A stretch of DNA of 15,789 nt from Candidatus Neomicrothrix sp. UBA881. Its GTDB lineage: Bacteria; Actinomycetota; Acidimicrobiia; Acidimicrobiales; MedAcidi-G1. How positions within the stretch are numbered: the first letter of the stretch is position 1; each line of letters starts with the position of its first letter. The notes beneath the pieces are model-generated. The model was given only the letters and a program-made list of their open reading frames with translations, was not told where the DNA came from and ran no database searches. The stretch lies in assembly GCA_002294285.1 (NCBI GenBank), contig DBFL01000017.1:10929-26717 (forward strand), written 5' to 3'. Both the position numbers and the translations under genes were made by a program. Shown here in pieces: positions 1 through 7,047 of the stretch.

Positions 1-1143
1 CTCTACAATCTTGACGCAGAAGACCCTGAAGGAATGGTTGTTCTAGGCGAAACGCCGCATGGGGAGGAAGTGCACTTTTGCAAAAGAGCGGCAGAGAGCG
101 ACCTGCTGGTATATGTAAACATCAACTTAGTTTCTATGGACGGCGGTCATAAGAGCACAGCAACAGGTTTAGCTGGATATACCGGTTTAAGACATCATCA
201 CAATCCCCACACTTTGAAAAATTCAAAGTCAATAATGGATCGAGAAAACTCAGCCTTACATGCTTCCAACTGGCGTATGGGAGATGTAATAAAGGATGCG
301 GGCGTGAAAATCTTTCAGATTGAGACAACTGTGAACAACAACACATTCGGAAGAGAGGGGCCTCTAGCTCTTCTTCAAAAAAGAGAGTGGGAATGGAGTG
401 CCAGAGATAGAGCCCAGTTCATTGCAATGCAAAGAGGTTTAGAGATCCTTCCTGTTAAAACCAAAAGAAGTATCTTTGGAGGGTGGCAGTCGCCTTATGA
501 ACTTACTTCAATTCAGGCGGGTGAAGTTGAGGCTGTTCACCAGAAAACCATTGAAAACGTATACGCTCAGCAACTCGTACAAGTTGAAGGACAGACAGAC
601 ATTCTCACAATGGGCCTTCCTTACATCTGCCCCTACAACGTGAATTCCATAATGAACCCCATTTTGGTTATGTGTCTCGGACTTGGTTATTTTTTCAACC
701 TTTATAAAGGAAAGCCTCTTGTTCGTGAAGGAGGAGTACTCATAATGAGCCATCCAACTCCTTGGGAGTTTCACCCCGTACACCACCCTAGCTACATCGA
801 TTTTTTTGAACAGGTCCTAACAGAAACAACCGACCCAGTAGAGATCGAAAAGCGTTACGAAAAACAATTTGCAGAGGACGAATGGTACATCCACCTGTAT
901 AGAAACTCTTACGCCTATCACGGAGTGCACCCTCTATACATGTGGTATTGGGGAAGCCATGCGATGGAACACCTCGGAAGAATTATTATCGTCGGTGGCG
1001 ATAAGAAAGCTGTTAACCGTCTAGGGTTCCAGTCTGCTTCAACTCTTCAGGATGCTCTGGAAATAGCTACCGATGTTGTAGGCCCTCAACCGACAATCAC
1101 GCACTTAAAAACCCCTCCCCTGGTTATGGCAGATGTGATTTGA
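1..1143 (+). CDS. LarA-family (DUF2088, lactate racemase-like) protein, 5'-truncated by the window edge
   Basis: The reading frame is open from base 1, so the true start lies outside; 380 residues are visible. The segment GGHKSTATGLAG followed by HHH resembles the LarA motif in which a lysine holds the pyridinium nickel-pincer cofactor and a histidine 16 residues later binds nickel (Lys184/His200 in Lactobacillus LarA). Here Lys51 and His67 of the visible fragment have the same 16-residue spacing. The C-terminal half is rich in His, Trp and Tyr (for example SHPTPWEFHPVHHP). Family membership fits LarA/DUF2088, known as nickel-pincer racemases and epimerases, but the substrate cannot be read from sequence and lactate is only one option. 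The next gene, a PlsC-type acyltransferase, starts 1 nt after the stop, so the two are probably co-transcribed; this hints at a lipid or acyl-linked role rather than central lactate metabolism. Confidence 0.72.
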   Translation, partial: LYNLDAEDPEGMVVLGETPHGEEVHFCKRAAESDLLVYVNINLVSMDGGHKSTATGLAGYTGLRHHHNPHTLKNSKSIMDRENSALHASNWRMGDVIKDAGVKIFQIETTVNNNTFGREGPLALLQKREWEWSARDRAQFIAMQRGLEILPVKTKRSIFGGWQSPYELTSIQAGEVEAVHQKTIENVYAQQLVQVEGQTDILTMGLPYICPYNVNSIMNPILVMCLGLGYFFNLYKGKPLVREGGVLIMSHPTPWEFHPVHHPSYIDFFEQVLTETTDPVEIEKRYEKQFAEDEWYIHLYRNSYAYHGVHPLYMWYWGSHAMEHLGRIIIVGGDKKAVNRLGFQSASTLQDALEIATDVVGPQPTITHLKTPPLVMADVI

Positions 1144-1144
1144 A

Positions 1145-2074
1145 ATGAAAACGATAAGTTCTCTCGCATATGGTTTTAGGAATAAGTTTCTGAAACTTGG
1201 CTTTCCATGGGTGGAAGCCCCTTCGCCTATAGGTGTTGAATCTATAACGAAAAAGAATTCTCTAGGAGCAGATTACGATACCGACTGGGCGCGTCGTCCA
1301 GGAGCACGTTTTGTACGAGCTGTCGTCGTGGAAACACTTATGAGACCGGTGATGTCATTCCTCGCTTCGCCAACGCGTGAGGGATTAGATCGACTAGGGA
1401 ACCTTGAAGGGCCAGCTATTTTTGCTGCTAACCACCAGAGCCATGCTGACACACCACTCTTAATTACCTCAATACCTGAACCGTGGAGACACGAACTAGT
1501 AATTGGAGCTGCTGCAGATTATTTCTTCAACACAAAAGCCACAAGCGCACTATCAGCTCTAGCTATAGGGGCCGTTCCGATCGATAGAACTAAAGTAAGC
1601 AGGCAGTCAGGCGACATGATTTCGGGCCTGATAGGTGAAGGGTGGAGTCTACTCATATACCCCGAGGGAGGTCGTAGCCCTGATGGGTGGGGACAACCGT
1701 TCAGAGGCGGCGCTGCCTACCTAGCAATACGTTGTGGCGTCCCAGTTGTCCCGATACATGTTTCAGGAACAGGAAAAATACTTCGAAAAGGCAAAAATCT
1801 ACCGAGGCGTTCAAAGAGTACAGTCACCTTCGGTTACCCAATGAACCCCGAAAAAGACGAAAATGCGAGATCCTTCAGCGCCCGAATTGAAAAAGAGGTT
1901 AGAAGTCTCGCTGACGAAACTTCCTCCAGCTGGTGGAATGCTAGAAAGAGAGCTTATGTTGATACCTCACCATCTCTAACTGGACCTGAAATTGGAGCTT
2001 GGAGAAGGTCTTGGGCTCTCAGCGAGAAAGATGGGAAAACCCAAAAACGTAGACGCCGCTGGCCTGTTATCTGA
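1145..2074 (+). CDS. PlsC-type lysophospholipid / 1-acyl-glycerol-3-phosphate acyltransferase
   Basis: A 309-residue protein with the acyltransferase blocks of the PlsC (LPLAT) family: block I NHQSHAD with catalytic His97 and Asp102 (HX4D), block III YPEGGRSPDG (about 172-181), which binds the glycerophosphate, and block IV VPVVPIHVSGTG (about 199-210). Such enzymes transfer an acyl chain from acyl-CoA or acyl-ACP to a lysophospholipid at the inner face of the membrane. The roughly 90 residues before block I and the basic tail (KRRRRW near the C-terminus) are longer than in a minimal PlsC. There is no clear multi-span membrane region, only a hydrophobic stretch around 60-75, so it is probably peripheral. 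The start lies 1 nt after the upstream LarA-like stop, indicating translational coupling. The exact acceptor lipid is unknown. Confidence 0.85.
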   Translation: MKTISSLAYGFRNKFLKLGFPWVEAPSPIGVESITKKNSLGADYDTDWARRPGARFVRAVVVETLMRPVMSFLASPTREGLDRLGNLEGPAIFAANHQSHADTPLLITSIPEPWRHELVIGAAADYFFNTKATSALSALAIGAVPIDRTKVSRQSGDMISGLIGEGWSLLIYPEGGRSPDGWGQPFRGGAAYLAIRCGVPVVPIHVSGTGKILRKGKNLPRRSKSTVTFGYPMNPEKDENARSFSARIEKEVRSLADETSSSWWNARKRAYVDTSPSLTGPEIGAWRRSWALSEKDGKTQKRRRRWPVI

Positions 2075-2119
2075 ATTGGCAAGTTCGTCACAGTCGAGTT
2101 TAGATGAATTTTGTTCTGA

Positions 2120-2125
2120 TAGATT
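2120..2125 (+). promoter_or_regulatory. -10 element for a leaderless aconitase transcript
   Basis: TAGATT (TANNNT) is separated from the aconitase ATG by exactly 6 nt (CAAATT). No Shine-Dalgarno sequence is visible before the ATG. The spacing would place transcription start on the A of the start codon. Confidence 0.45.
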
Positions 2126-2131
2126 CAAATT

Positions 2132-4411
2132 ATGACAGTTCAATCCCAGACTCCGACAGAACTAGTTGAAGGTGTTTACGCAAATCTTGAAAATCGCCTA
2201 TCTGCTGGAAGAAAAACTTTAAATAGGCCCTTAAGTTTGGCTGAAAAAATTCTGATTAACCACTTGGAGAATCCAAGCAACACAGAAATGAACCGCGGTG
2301 AGTCATATGTTGATCTAAGACCTGACAGGGTTGCTATGCAGGATGCAACTGCTCAAATGGCCTGGTTGCAATTCATGACAGCCGGTCTAAACGAAGTGCA
2401 AGTCCCTACAACTACACATTGTGACCATTTAATCCAGGCTCGTATCGACAGTGCGACAGATCTTCAGGTCGCTGTCGAAAATAATTCTGAAGTCTATGAT
2501 TTCCTTGAATCAGTTTGTGCGAAATATGGAGCTGGATTCTGGAAGCCCGGATCTGGCATCATCCATCAAGTCATTCTTGAACAATACGCATTTCCTGGTG
2601 GAATGATGATTGGAACTGACAGTCATACACCTAACGCAGGAGGCTTGGGAATGATCGCAATTGGCGTGGGAGGTGCTGACGCAGTTGATGTGATGACTGG
2701 ATTCCCATTCAATGTCAAGTGGCCAAAGTTAATAGGTGTTCATCTAACAGGAGAGCTAAGTGGCTGGGCTTCACCAAAAGACGTGATCTTAAAGGTTGCT
2801 GAAATTCTTACCGTAAAAGGAGGCACTGGGGCAATTGTGGAGTACTTAGGCCCTGGAGCACGTACTCTTTCAGCGACTGGCAAGGGAACAATCTGCAATA
2901 TGGGAGCGGAAATAGGTGCTACTACCTCCCTTTTCCCCTATGACGAAGCCATGTCACGATACCTGAATGCCACTAATCGTGAAGCCACCGCTAAAGCAGC
3001 TGACTCAGTAAGTGCAGATCTTCAAGCCGATCCGGAAGTCGAAGAAGATCCTGAGACTTTCTTCGACCGTGTGATTGAAATAAACCTCTCTGAACTAACA
3101 CCTCATATAAATGGACCTCATACCCCCGATTTAGCCAGGCCTATTGGCGATCTTGCTGCAGAAGCATCCTCTAATGGGTGGCCTCTTGAGGTAAGTGCTG
3201 GATTGATAGGCTCATGCACAAATTCTAGTTATGAAGACATAACACGTGCAGCTGGTATTGCAAGAGATGCTCTATCTAAAGGTTTAAAATCAAAAATACC
3301 TTTGATGGTTACACCAGGTTCAGAGCAAGTACGGGCAACAATAGAAAGAGACGGACTTCTATCTGATCTAGAAGCTATAGGAGCGACCGTTCTAGCAAAC
3401 GCGTGCGGTCCTTGTATAGGCCAGTGGGATCGGCAAGATATGGATGACGGAGTTCCCAATAGTATTGTCACCAGCTATAACCGTAACTTTCCTAAAAGAA
3501 ATGACGGATACGCCTCAACTTTTGCTTTTGTTACTTCACCTGAAACTGTTGTGGCCCTAAGCATCGCCGGAACACTCGATTTTGACCCTGCAGTCGACTC
3601 ACTAACTGCTGAAAACGGTGAAGAGGTTAAACTTTCCGTGGATGTTGGAGAAGAGCTTCCCTCGAAAGGTTTTGATTCCGGAGAGGAAGGTTTATTTCAA
3701 CCTCCTCCCGACGACAATTCAGAAATTGAGATTTCGATACCCTCTACAAGTGAAAGACTTCAAGCTCTCACCCCATTCAACCCCTGGGACGGAAAAGATC
3801 TTGAGAATCTACCGATTTTGATGAAAGCAAAAGGAAAATGCACAACCGACCACATTTCAATGGCAGGTTCTTGGCTGAAATATAGAGGACATTTGGAGAA
3901 TATTTCAGGAAATCTCTATTTAGGAGTTGTTAACGCATTTACAGACGAAGTTGGAACTGGAATCGATCTAACTGACAATGAAATACGACCTTACCCTGAG
4001 ATTGCAAAGCGCTACCACGAAGCTGGAATAAATTGGATAGCCATCGGTGATGAAAACATTGGTGAGGGTTCTTCAAGAGAACACGCTGCTATGGAGCCAA
4101 GATTCCGAGGTTGCCGCGCTGTAATTGCACGCTCTTTTGCCCGAATACATGAGACCAACTTAAAAAAACAAGGAATACTGCCTCTAACATTCAACAACTC
4201 AGATGACTATGAGCTAATTGATGAAAAAGATCGGATTTCTATAATCGGTCTAAGTGATCTGAGTGAAAATCAACCCGTAGAAGTCTTAATAAACAAATCT
4301 GATGGCGAGACTTTGACCATAAAAACCAACCACTCAATGTCAGATGAACAAATCGAATGGTTCAAAGCGGGAAGCGCATTAAACCTGATTCGGCAAAAAA
4401 CTAAGAGCTGA
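2132..4411 (+). CDS. Aconitate hydratase, mitochondrial-type
   Basis: Aconitase interconverts citrate and isocitrate in the TCA cycle with a [4Fe-4S] cluster. All three cluster ligands are present: Cys362 in GSCTNSS and Cys425/Cys428 in ACGPCIGQW. The substrate-binding segment GEGSSREHAA (about 644-653, with the Ser-Ser-Arg) and ARSFARIHETNLKKQG lie in the C-terminal swivel domain, so the domain order is 1-2-3 then 4. At 759 residues, with an N-terminal LRPDRVAMQDATAQMA-type segment, it matches the short mitochondrial class rather than the roughly 900-residue AcnA usual in actinobacteria or the swivel-first AcnB. The ATG follows a TAGATT -10 box by 6 nt with no ribosome binding site. The 3' end overlaps the convergent small gene by 11 nt. 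As a cluster-dependent enzyme it is a client of the SUF system further right. Confidence 0.95.
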   Translation: MTVQSQTPTELVEGVYANLENRLSAGRKTLNRPLSLAEKILINHLENPSNTEMNRGESYVDLRPDRVAMQDATAQMAWLQFMTAGLNEVQVPTTTHCDHLIQARIDSATDLQVAVENNSEVYDFLESVCAKYGAGFWKPGSGIIHQVILEQYAFPGGMMIGTDSHTPNAGGLGMIAIGVGGADAVDVMTGFPFNVKWPKLIGVHLTGELSGWASPKDVILKVAEILTVKGGTGAIVEYLGPGARTLSATGKGTICNMGAEIGATTSLFPYDEAMSRYLNATNREATAKAADSVSADLQADPEVEEDPETFFDRVIEINLSELTPHINGPHTPDLARPIGDLAAEASSNGWPLEVSAGLIGSCTNSSYEDITRAAGIARDALSKGLKSKIPLMVTPGSEQVRATIERDGLLSDLEAIGATVLANACGPCIGQWDRQDMDDGVPNSIVTSYNRNFPKRNDGYASTFAFVTSPETVVALSIAGTLDFDPAVDSLTAENGEEVKLSVDVGEELPSKGFDSGEEGLFQPPPDDNSEIEISIPSTSERLQALTPFNPWDGKDLENLPILMKAKGKCTTDHISMAGSWLKYRGHLENISGNLYLGVVNAFTDEVGTGIDLTDNEIRPYPEIAKRYHEAGINWIAIGDENIGEGSSREHAAMEPRFRGCRAVIARSFARIHETNLKKQGILPLTFNNSDDYELIDEKDRISIIGLSDLSENQPVEVLINKSDGETLTIKTNHSMSDEQIEWFKAGSALNLIRQKTKS

Positions 4412-4610
4412 ATTTTCTAAGTCTGTAACCGCGATTGCGAGCTTCGGCAAGCGTGTCAGGCGAAAAACAAATATATGTTTCGTTCTCAACAAGCTCGTCA
4501 ATGAGAACCCTCATGGATTCGCTTTCTTCAGAGTCGTCCAGGTCATACACCTCTTGAGTCCTCTTGTCTCCTATAAATCTATTATTTTCAAAATTACTAA
4601 GCCGATCCAT
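4401..4610 (-). CDS. Small hypothetical protein, possibly a cysteine-less Ada-like/nuclease-tail domain
   Basis: A 69-residue acidic protein not recognised as a named family. Its pattern, FIGDKRT...VYDLDD... then TYICFSPDTLAEARNRGYRLRKF, resembles the small Ada-like zinc-binding tails (F-x-G-[DS]-K...VxH...C...F-x-[ST]...EA...GY-x-C-x-x-C), but three of the four expected metal-ligand cysteines are absent and the single Cys48 is not at a ligand position. If related, it has lost its metal site. It overlaps the end of aconitase by 11 nt on the opposite strand. A TATCAT box lies exactly 6 nt before the ATG, and no Shine-Dalgarno is visible, so it is probably expressed as a leaderless message. That promoter-like box, and the start codon read in a plausible frame, are the main evidence that it is real. 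Confidence 0.6.
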   Translation of the reverse strand: MDRLSNFENNRFIGDKRTQEVYDLDDSEESESMRVLIDELVENETYICFSPDTLAEARNRGYRLRKFSS

Positions 4611-4616
4611 GAGGAA

Positions 4617-4622
4617 ATGATA
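4617..4622 (-). promoter_or_regulatory. -10 element for the small gene, inside a 15-bp palindrome
   Basis: On the minus strand TATCAT (5 of 6 matches to TATAAT) lies 6 nt before the ATG at 4610. It sits within a perfect 7-1-7 inverted repeat TGATATC-T-GATATCA at 4618-4632, a possible operator. The box is downstream of the terminator at 4651-4684, so this gene probably has its own promoter. Confidence 0.45.
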
Positions 4623-4650
4623 TCTGATATCAATGAAGCTTTGTAAAAAG

Positions 4651-4684
4651 ATTTAGGGGGTGCACTGAAGTGCACCCCCTAAAT
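4651..4684 (-). terminator. Strong intrinsic terminator (15-bp perfect stem)
   Basis: ATTTAGGGGGTGCAC and GTGCACCCCCTAAAT form a perfect 15-bp stem around a 4-nt loop. Reading the minus strand, the stem is followed by CTTTTTAC, a T-tract; reading the plus strand there is no T-tract. It therefore ends minus-strand transcription, either of the candidate RNA next to it or of rnhA with a long 3' tail. Confidence 0.8.
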
Positions 4685-4870
4685 TGAAATATTGGAACTA
4701 TTTCTGGATTTCTCAGATAGACCTAATCGCTAGTTGGGACCAAAACCAGCAGCCGAATCTGAGGGTGGCTGGCGGAAATTCGCCAGATGGTCCAGAACCG
4801 CCTAGCGGCCACCCACCTCCGAAGTCCCATAACGTTTACTACTAATCTGGACCACCTCCTCTCTTCGGTA
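4651..4870 (-). ncRNA. Candidate structured small RNA of about 220 nt
   Basis: This covers most of the 320-bp stretch without a convincing gene. The block 4741-4860 has 68 G/C in 120 bases, clearly above its AT-rich flanks, which is typical of structured RNA in a low-GC genome. On the minus strand a TATAGT box (4877-4882) could start transcription near 4870, and the terminator at 4651-4684 would end it. Inside are several complementary pairs: AGGTGGTCCAGA (4846-4857) with TCTGGACCATCT (4785-4796), 12 pairs with one G-U; CTGGCG with CGCCAG (4769-4786); GGGTGGC (4808-4814) with GCCACCC (4763-4769); and CGCTAG with CTAGCG. Some exclude each other or would form a pseudoknot. It does not show the hallmarks I would expect of SRP RNA, tmRNA or RNase P RNA. 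The ends are estimates; a 3' UTR of rnhA is the alternative. Confidence 0.42.
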
Positions 4871-4876
4871 ATCACG

Positions 4877-4882
4877 ACTATA
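4877..4882 (-). promoter_or_regulatory. Possible -10 box for the candidate RNA
   Basis: TATAGT on the minus strand, 5 of 6 matches to TATAAT, about 17 nt before the AGGAGG motif at 4855-4860. The nearest -35-like hexamer (TTGATG) is 20 nt upstream, longer than usual, so support is modest. Confidence 0.3.
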
Positions 4883-4930
4883 GACGCGAAAAAAGAATCG
4901 GCCATCAATTTGCGACAATCTTTTAAGTTG

Positions 4931-5386
4931 TTAAAAGGAAAGATTCCCTTTAAATGAACTCTGCTCCAAGCCTGCTTGCACAGCTAAGCGATCTGCTTCA
5001 TCATTCCATCGGTCACCTGAGTGGCCTTTAACCCACTCAAAAGAGACGTTCCCACGTTCTATATAAGTTTCAATTAAAGGTTCCCATAGGTCACGATTCT
5101 TTACAGGCTTTTTAGCAGAATTGACCCACCCCCTCTTCAACCATCCTTCCCACCAGCGATCACGAAAACAATTAACTACATAAGTAGAGTCACTCACAAT
5201 AACTATCTGACCTTGAAATGCTTTTACAGCTTCAAGGGTGGCCTTTAATTCCATCCGCTGATTTGTGGTTTGCGATTCACTACCAGCAGCAAAATCACCA
5301 TCCGGCACCACCCACGCCCATCCTCCCGGACCTGGGTTGCCAGAGCAAGCGCCATCTGTATAAATCCTTATTGAAGCAGCGCTCAT
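4931..5386 (-). CDS. rnhA: Ribonuclease HI
   Basis: A 151-residue stand-alone RNase HI that cuts the RNA strand of RNA-DNA hybrids (primers, R-loops, misincorporated ribonucleotides). All catalytic residues are visible: Asp11 in YTDGACSGNPGPGGW, Glu46 in RMELKA, Asp66 in VSDSTYV, His122 in VKGHSG and Asp132 in NDEADRLA, with the His-to-Asp spacing of 10 seen in the E. coli enzyme. The basic handle region (WWEGWLKRGWVNSAKKPVKN) is also present, so it is the E. coli-like subtype. The ATG has no Shine-Dalgarno, but TAGAGT lies 6 nt upstream, suggesting a leaderless message. It is divergent from the HhH-GPD gene, with 109 bp between them. Confidence 0.96.
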   Translation of the reverse strand: MSAASIRIYTDGACSGNPGPGGWAWVVPDGDFAAGSESQTTNQRMELKATLEAVKAFQGQIVIVSDSTYVVNCFRDRWWEGWLKRGWVNSAKKPVKNRDLWEPLIETYIERGNVSFEWVKGHSGDRWNDEADRLAVQAGLEQSSFKGNLSF

Positions 5387-5392
5387 ATTTAG

Positions 5393-5398
5393 ACTCTA
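5393..5398 (-). promoter_or_regulatory. -10 element for leaderless rnhA
   Basis: TAGAGT (TANNNT) on the minus strand, 6 nt (CTAAAT) before the rnhA ATG; no ribosome binding site is visible. Confidence 0.4.
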
Positions 5399-5483
5399 AT
5401 CCGAGCCTTGCATCAGACACTCTGTAAAAATTTTCTTTTCCTCAATTTCATTAGAACAAATTTCAAAATTCTTTCTAACGAAC

Positions 5484-5489
5484 TACTCT
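5484..5489 (+). promoter_or_regulatory. -10 element for leaderless HhH-GPD gene
   Basis: TACTCT (TANNNT), 6 nt (TTAACC) before the ATG at 5496; no ribosome binding site is visible. The box is a weak match to TATAAT beyond the TANNNT frame. Confidence 0.33.
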
Positions 5490-5495
5490 TTAACC

Positions 5496-6083
5496 ATGGC
5501 AGCTAAATTTTCAGGCGATCTAGCAATTACAGGAAATGATGACGCGGACCATCTTTTGAACAACAATCCGCTTGCGCTCCTGCTAGGAATGCTTCTCGAC
5601 CAACAAATACCAATGGAATGGGCCTTCAAAGGTCCTTACACACTTCTAGAGAGACTCGGAGAGCTTGACACTTCTCAAATCGCTTCTATGGAACCTTCAA
5701 AATTTGAGTCAGTTTGCAAAGAAAAACCAGCAATACACCGCTTTCCTTCATCTATGGCAGGACGAATTCAAGACCTTTGCCAACACTTAATTGAAAATTA
5801 TGATGGTGATACCGAAAAACTATGGACTGATTCAGAAACTGGCGAAACTCTATACAACCGTCTTATCGCACTGCCTGGCTTTGGAGCTGAAAAATCAATG
5901 ATATTCACAGCTCTTCTCGCTAAAAGAATGGGATGCTCACCGCCAGGATGGCAAGATTACGCAGGACCATTTGCAGATAAAACCCCTAGGTCTGTTGCCG
6001 ATATAAATAGTCAAGAGTCACTAACAAAAGTTAGAGCTTGGAAAAAGGCACAAAAAGCAGCCGGTAAAACAAAACAGGACTGA
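5496..6083 (+). CDS. HhH-GPD-type base-excision DNA repair protein (actinobacterial family)
   Basis: A 195-residue protein of the short HhH-GPD class found in actinobacteria. It opens with a helical region containing LLLGMLLDQQIPMEWAF (about 28-44), like the first helices of DNA glycosylases, and has a helix-hairpin-helix at ALPGFGAEKSMIFTALLAKR (about 125-144) that would bind the DNA backbone. The catalytic Asp of the glycosylase motif (about 18 residues after the hairpin Lys in endonuclease III) is not evident; the stretch there reads CSPPGWQDYAG, so Asp154 is a possible but unproven substitute. There is no C-terminal Cys4 iron-sulfur loop. It is divergent from rnhA, giving a small nucleic-acid-maintenance pair. 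Its stop is 4 nt from that of the convergent GDP-fucose synthase gene. Family assignment is firm; the lesion is unknown. Confidence 0.8.
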   Translation: MAAKFSGDLAITGNDDADHLLNNNPLALLLGMLLDQQIPMEWAFKGPYTLLERLGELDTSQIASMEPSKFESVCKEKPAIHRFPSSMAGRIQDLCQHLIENYDGDTEKLWTDSETGETLYNRLIALPGFGAEKSMIFTALLAKRMGCSPPGWQDYAGPFADKTPRSVADINSQESLTKVRAWKKAQKAAGKTKQD

Positions 6084-6087
6084 AAAC

Positions 6088-7038
6088 CTACTCCCTTACC
6101 TCTCCTGTCTTTCTTGCTGAACAAAACCACTCATAAGTCGTTACCAAACCTTCAAACAAATCTATTTTCGATTTCCACCCGAGTGCTGACAACTTCGAAA
6201 CGTCCAAAACTTTTCTTGGCATCCCATCTGGCTTTGATGTATCAAACGCTATTTCCACTTCAGGATAAATCAAGTCTCTAATACTCTCAGCTAAGTCCTT
6301 GATACTATGATCCACCCCTGTGCCGACATTTATATGTTCCAAATCGGAATAATTGTCCATCAGGAACAAACAGGCATCGGCTAAATCATCAACATGCAAA
6401 AACTCACGCTTAGCTTTACCACTACCCCAAACTTCAACGGTGCCCTTTTGTTGATCTTTTGCTTCGTGGAAACGCCTAATCAAACTTGGCAAAACATGTC
6501 CATTTAGTTCATCAAAATTGTCTCCTGGCCCATAGAGATTTGTTGGCATAGCAGATATGAAGTCATCCCCATACTGCCTTCTGTAACCTTCGCATAGTTT
6601 TATTCCAGCAATCTTTGCCAATGCATAACTTTCATTTGTTGGCTCTAATGGTCCACTCAACAAGGAACTTTCGACTATTGGCTGGTTCGCTTCACGGGGA
6701 TATATACATGAACTTCCCAGATATATAAGCTTCTCCACTCCTACCCTGTGGCTCGCATGTACAACGGTTCCATGGATCATCAAATTGTCATAAATAAACT
6801 CGGCCGGACGGGTACTATTCGCCATTATCCCACCTACTGTTCCAGCAACAAGAAAGACATACCTTGGTTTCTCTACTTCAAACCATGCATCTACCGCAGA
6901 CTGATCACGCAAATCGAGTTCTTCTCTATCCGCAACTCTCAGTTCTGAAAATCCTTCCGATTTAAGTCTCCTTATTATTGCAGAGCCCACAAGTCCTTTA
7001 TGACCTGCTACGAAAACAGGACTATGGCGATCAATCAT
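6088..7038 (-). CDS. fcl: GDP-L-fucose synthase (GDP-4-keto-6-deoxymannose epimerase/reductase)
   Basis: A 316-residue extended short-chain dehydrogenase that converts GDP-4-keto-6-deoxy-D-mannose to GDP-L-fucose with NADPH, for surface polysaccharide. The N-terminal FVAGHKGLVG (8-18) is the Rossmann dinucleotide loop. The active-site pattern matches E. coli WcaG with a constant offset of 2: Cys111 (109), Tyr138 (136), Lys142 (140) and His181 (179), plus Ser110 in LGSSCIYP. The NLYGPGDNF and REFLHVDDLA segments are diagnostic for this subfamily. The partner GDP-mannose 4,6-dehydratase (gmd) is not in this window, which is unusual since they are often adjacent. The start is 9 nt downstream of the upstream gene's stop, with an AAAGGT ribosome binding site, so the two form an operon. 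Confidence 0.93.
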   Translation of the reverse strand: MIDRHSPVFVAGHKGLVGSAIIRRLKSEGFSELRVADREELDLRDQSAVDAWFEVEKPRYVFLVAGTVGGIMANSTRPAEFIYDNLMIHGTVVHASHRVGVEKLIYLGSSCIYPREANQPIVESSLLSGPLEPTNESYALAKIAGIKLCEGYRRQYGDDFISAMPTNLYGPGDNFDELNGHVLPSLIRRFHEAKDQQKGTVEVWGSGKAKREFLHVDDLADACLFLMDNYSDLEHINVGTGVDHSIKDLAESIRDLIYPEVEIAFDTSKPDGMPRKVLDVSKLSALGWKSKIDLFEGLVTTYEWFCSARKTGEVRE

Positions 7039-7047
7039 GTATTGAAG

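Noticed and set aside
508..786. A 92-codon minus-strand open frame
   Set aside because: It lies entirely inside the well-supported LarA-like gene on the plus strand and shows no family motif.
4651..4870. Attenuator or riboswitch for the small gene at 4401-4610
   Set aside because: The small gene has its own TATCAT box 6 nt before its ATG, downstream of the terminator, so a stand-alone RNA fits better; not fully excluded.
4723..4908. A 61-codon minus-strand open frame rich in Trp and Arg inside the candidate RNA region
   Set aside because: Its composition follows the GC-rich RNA-like helices, it looks like no protein family, and the internal ATG is 24 nt from the AGGAGG motif, too far to be used.
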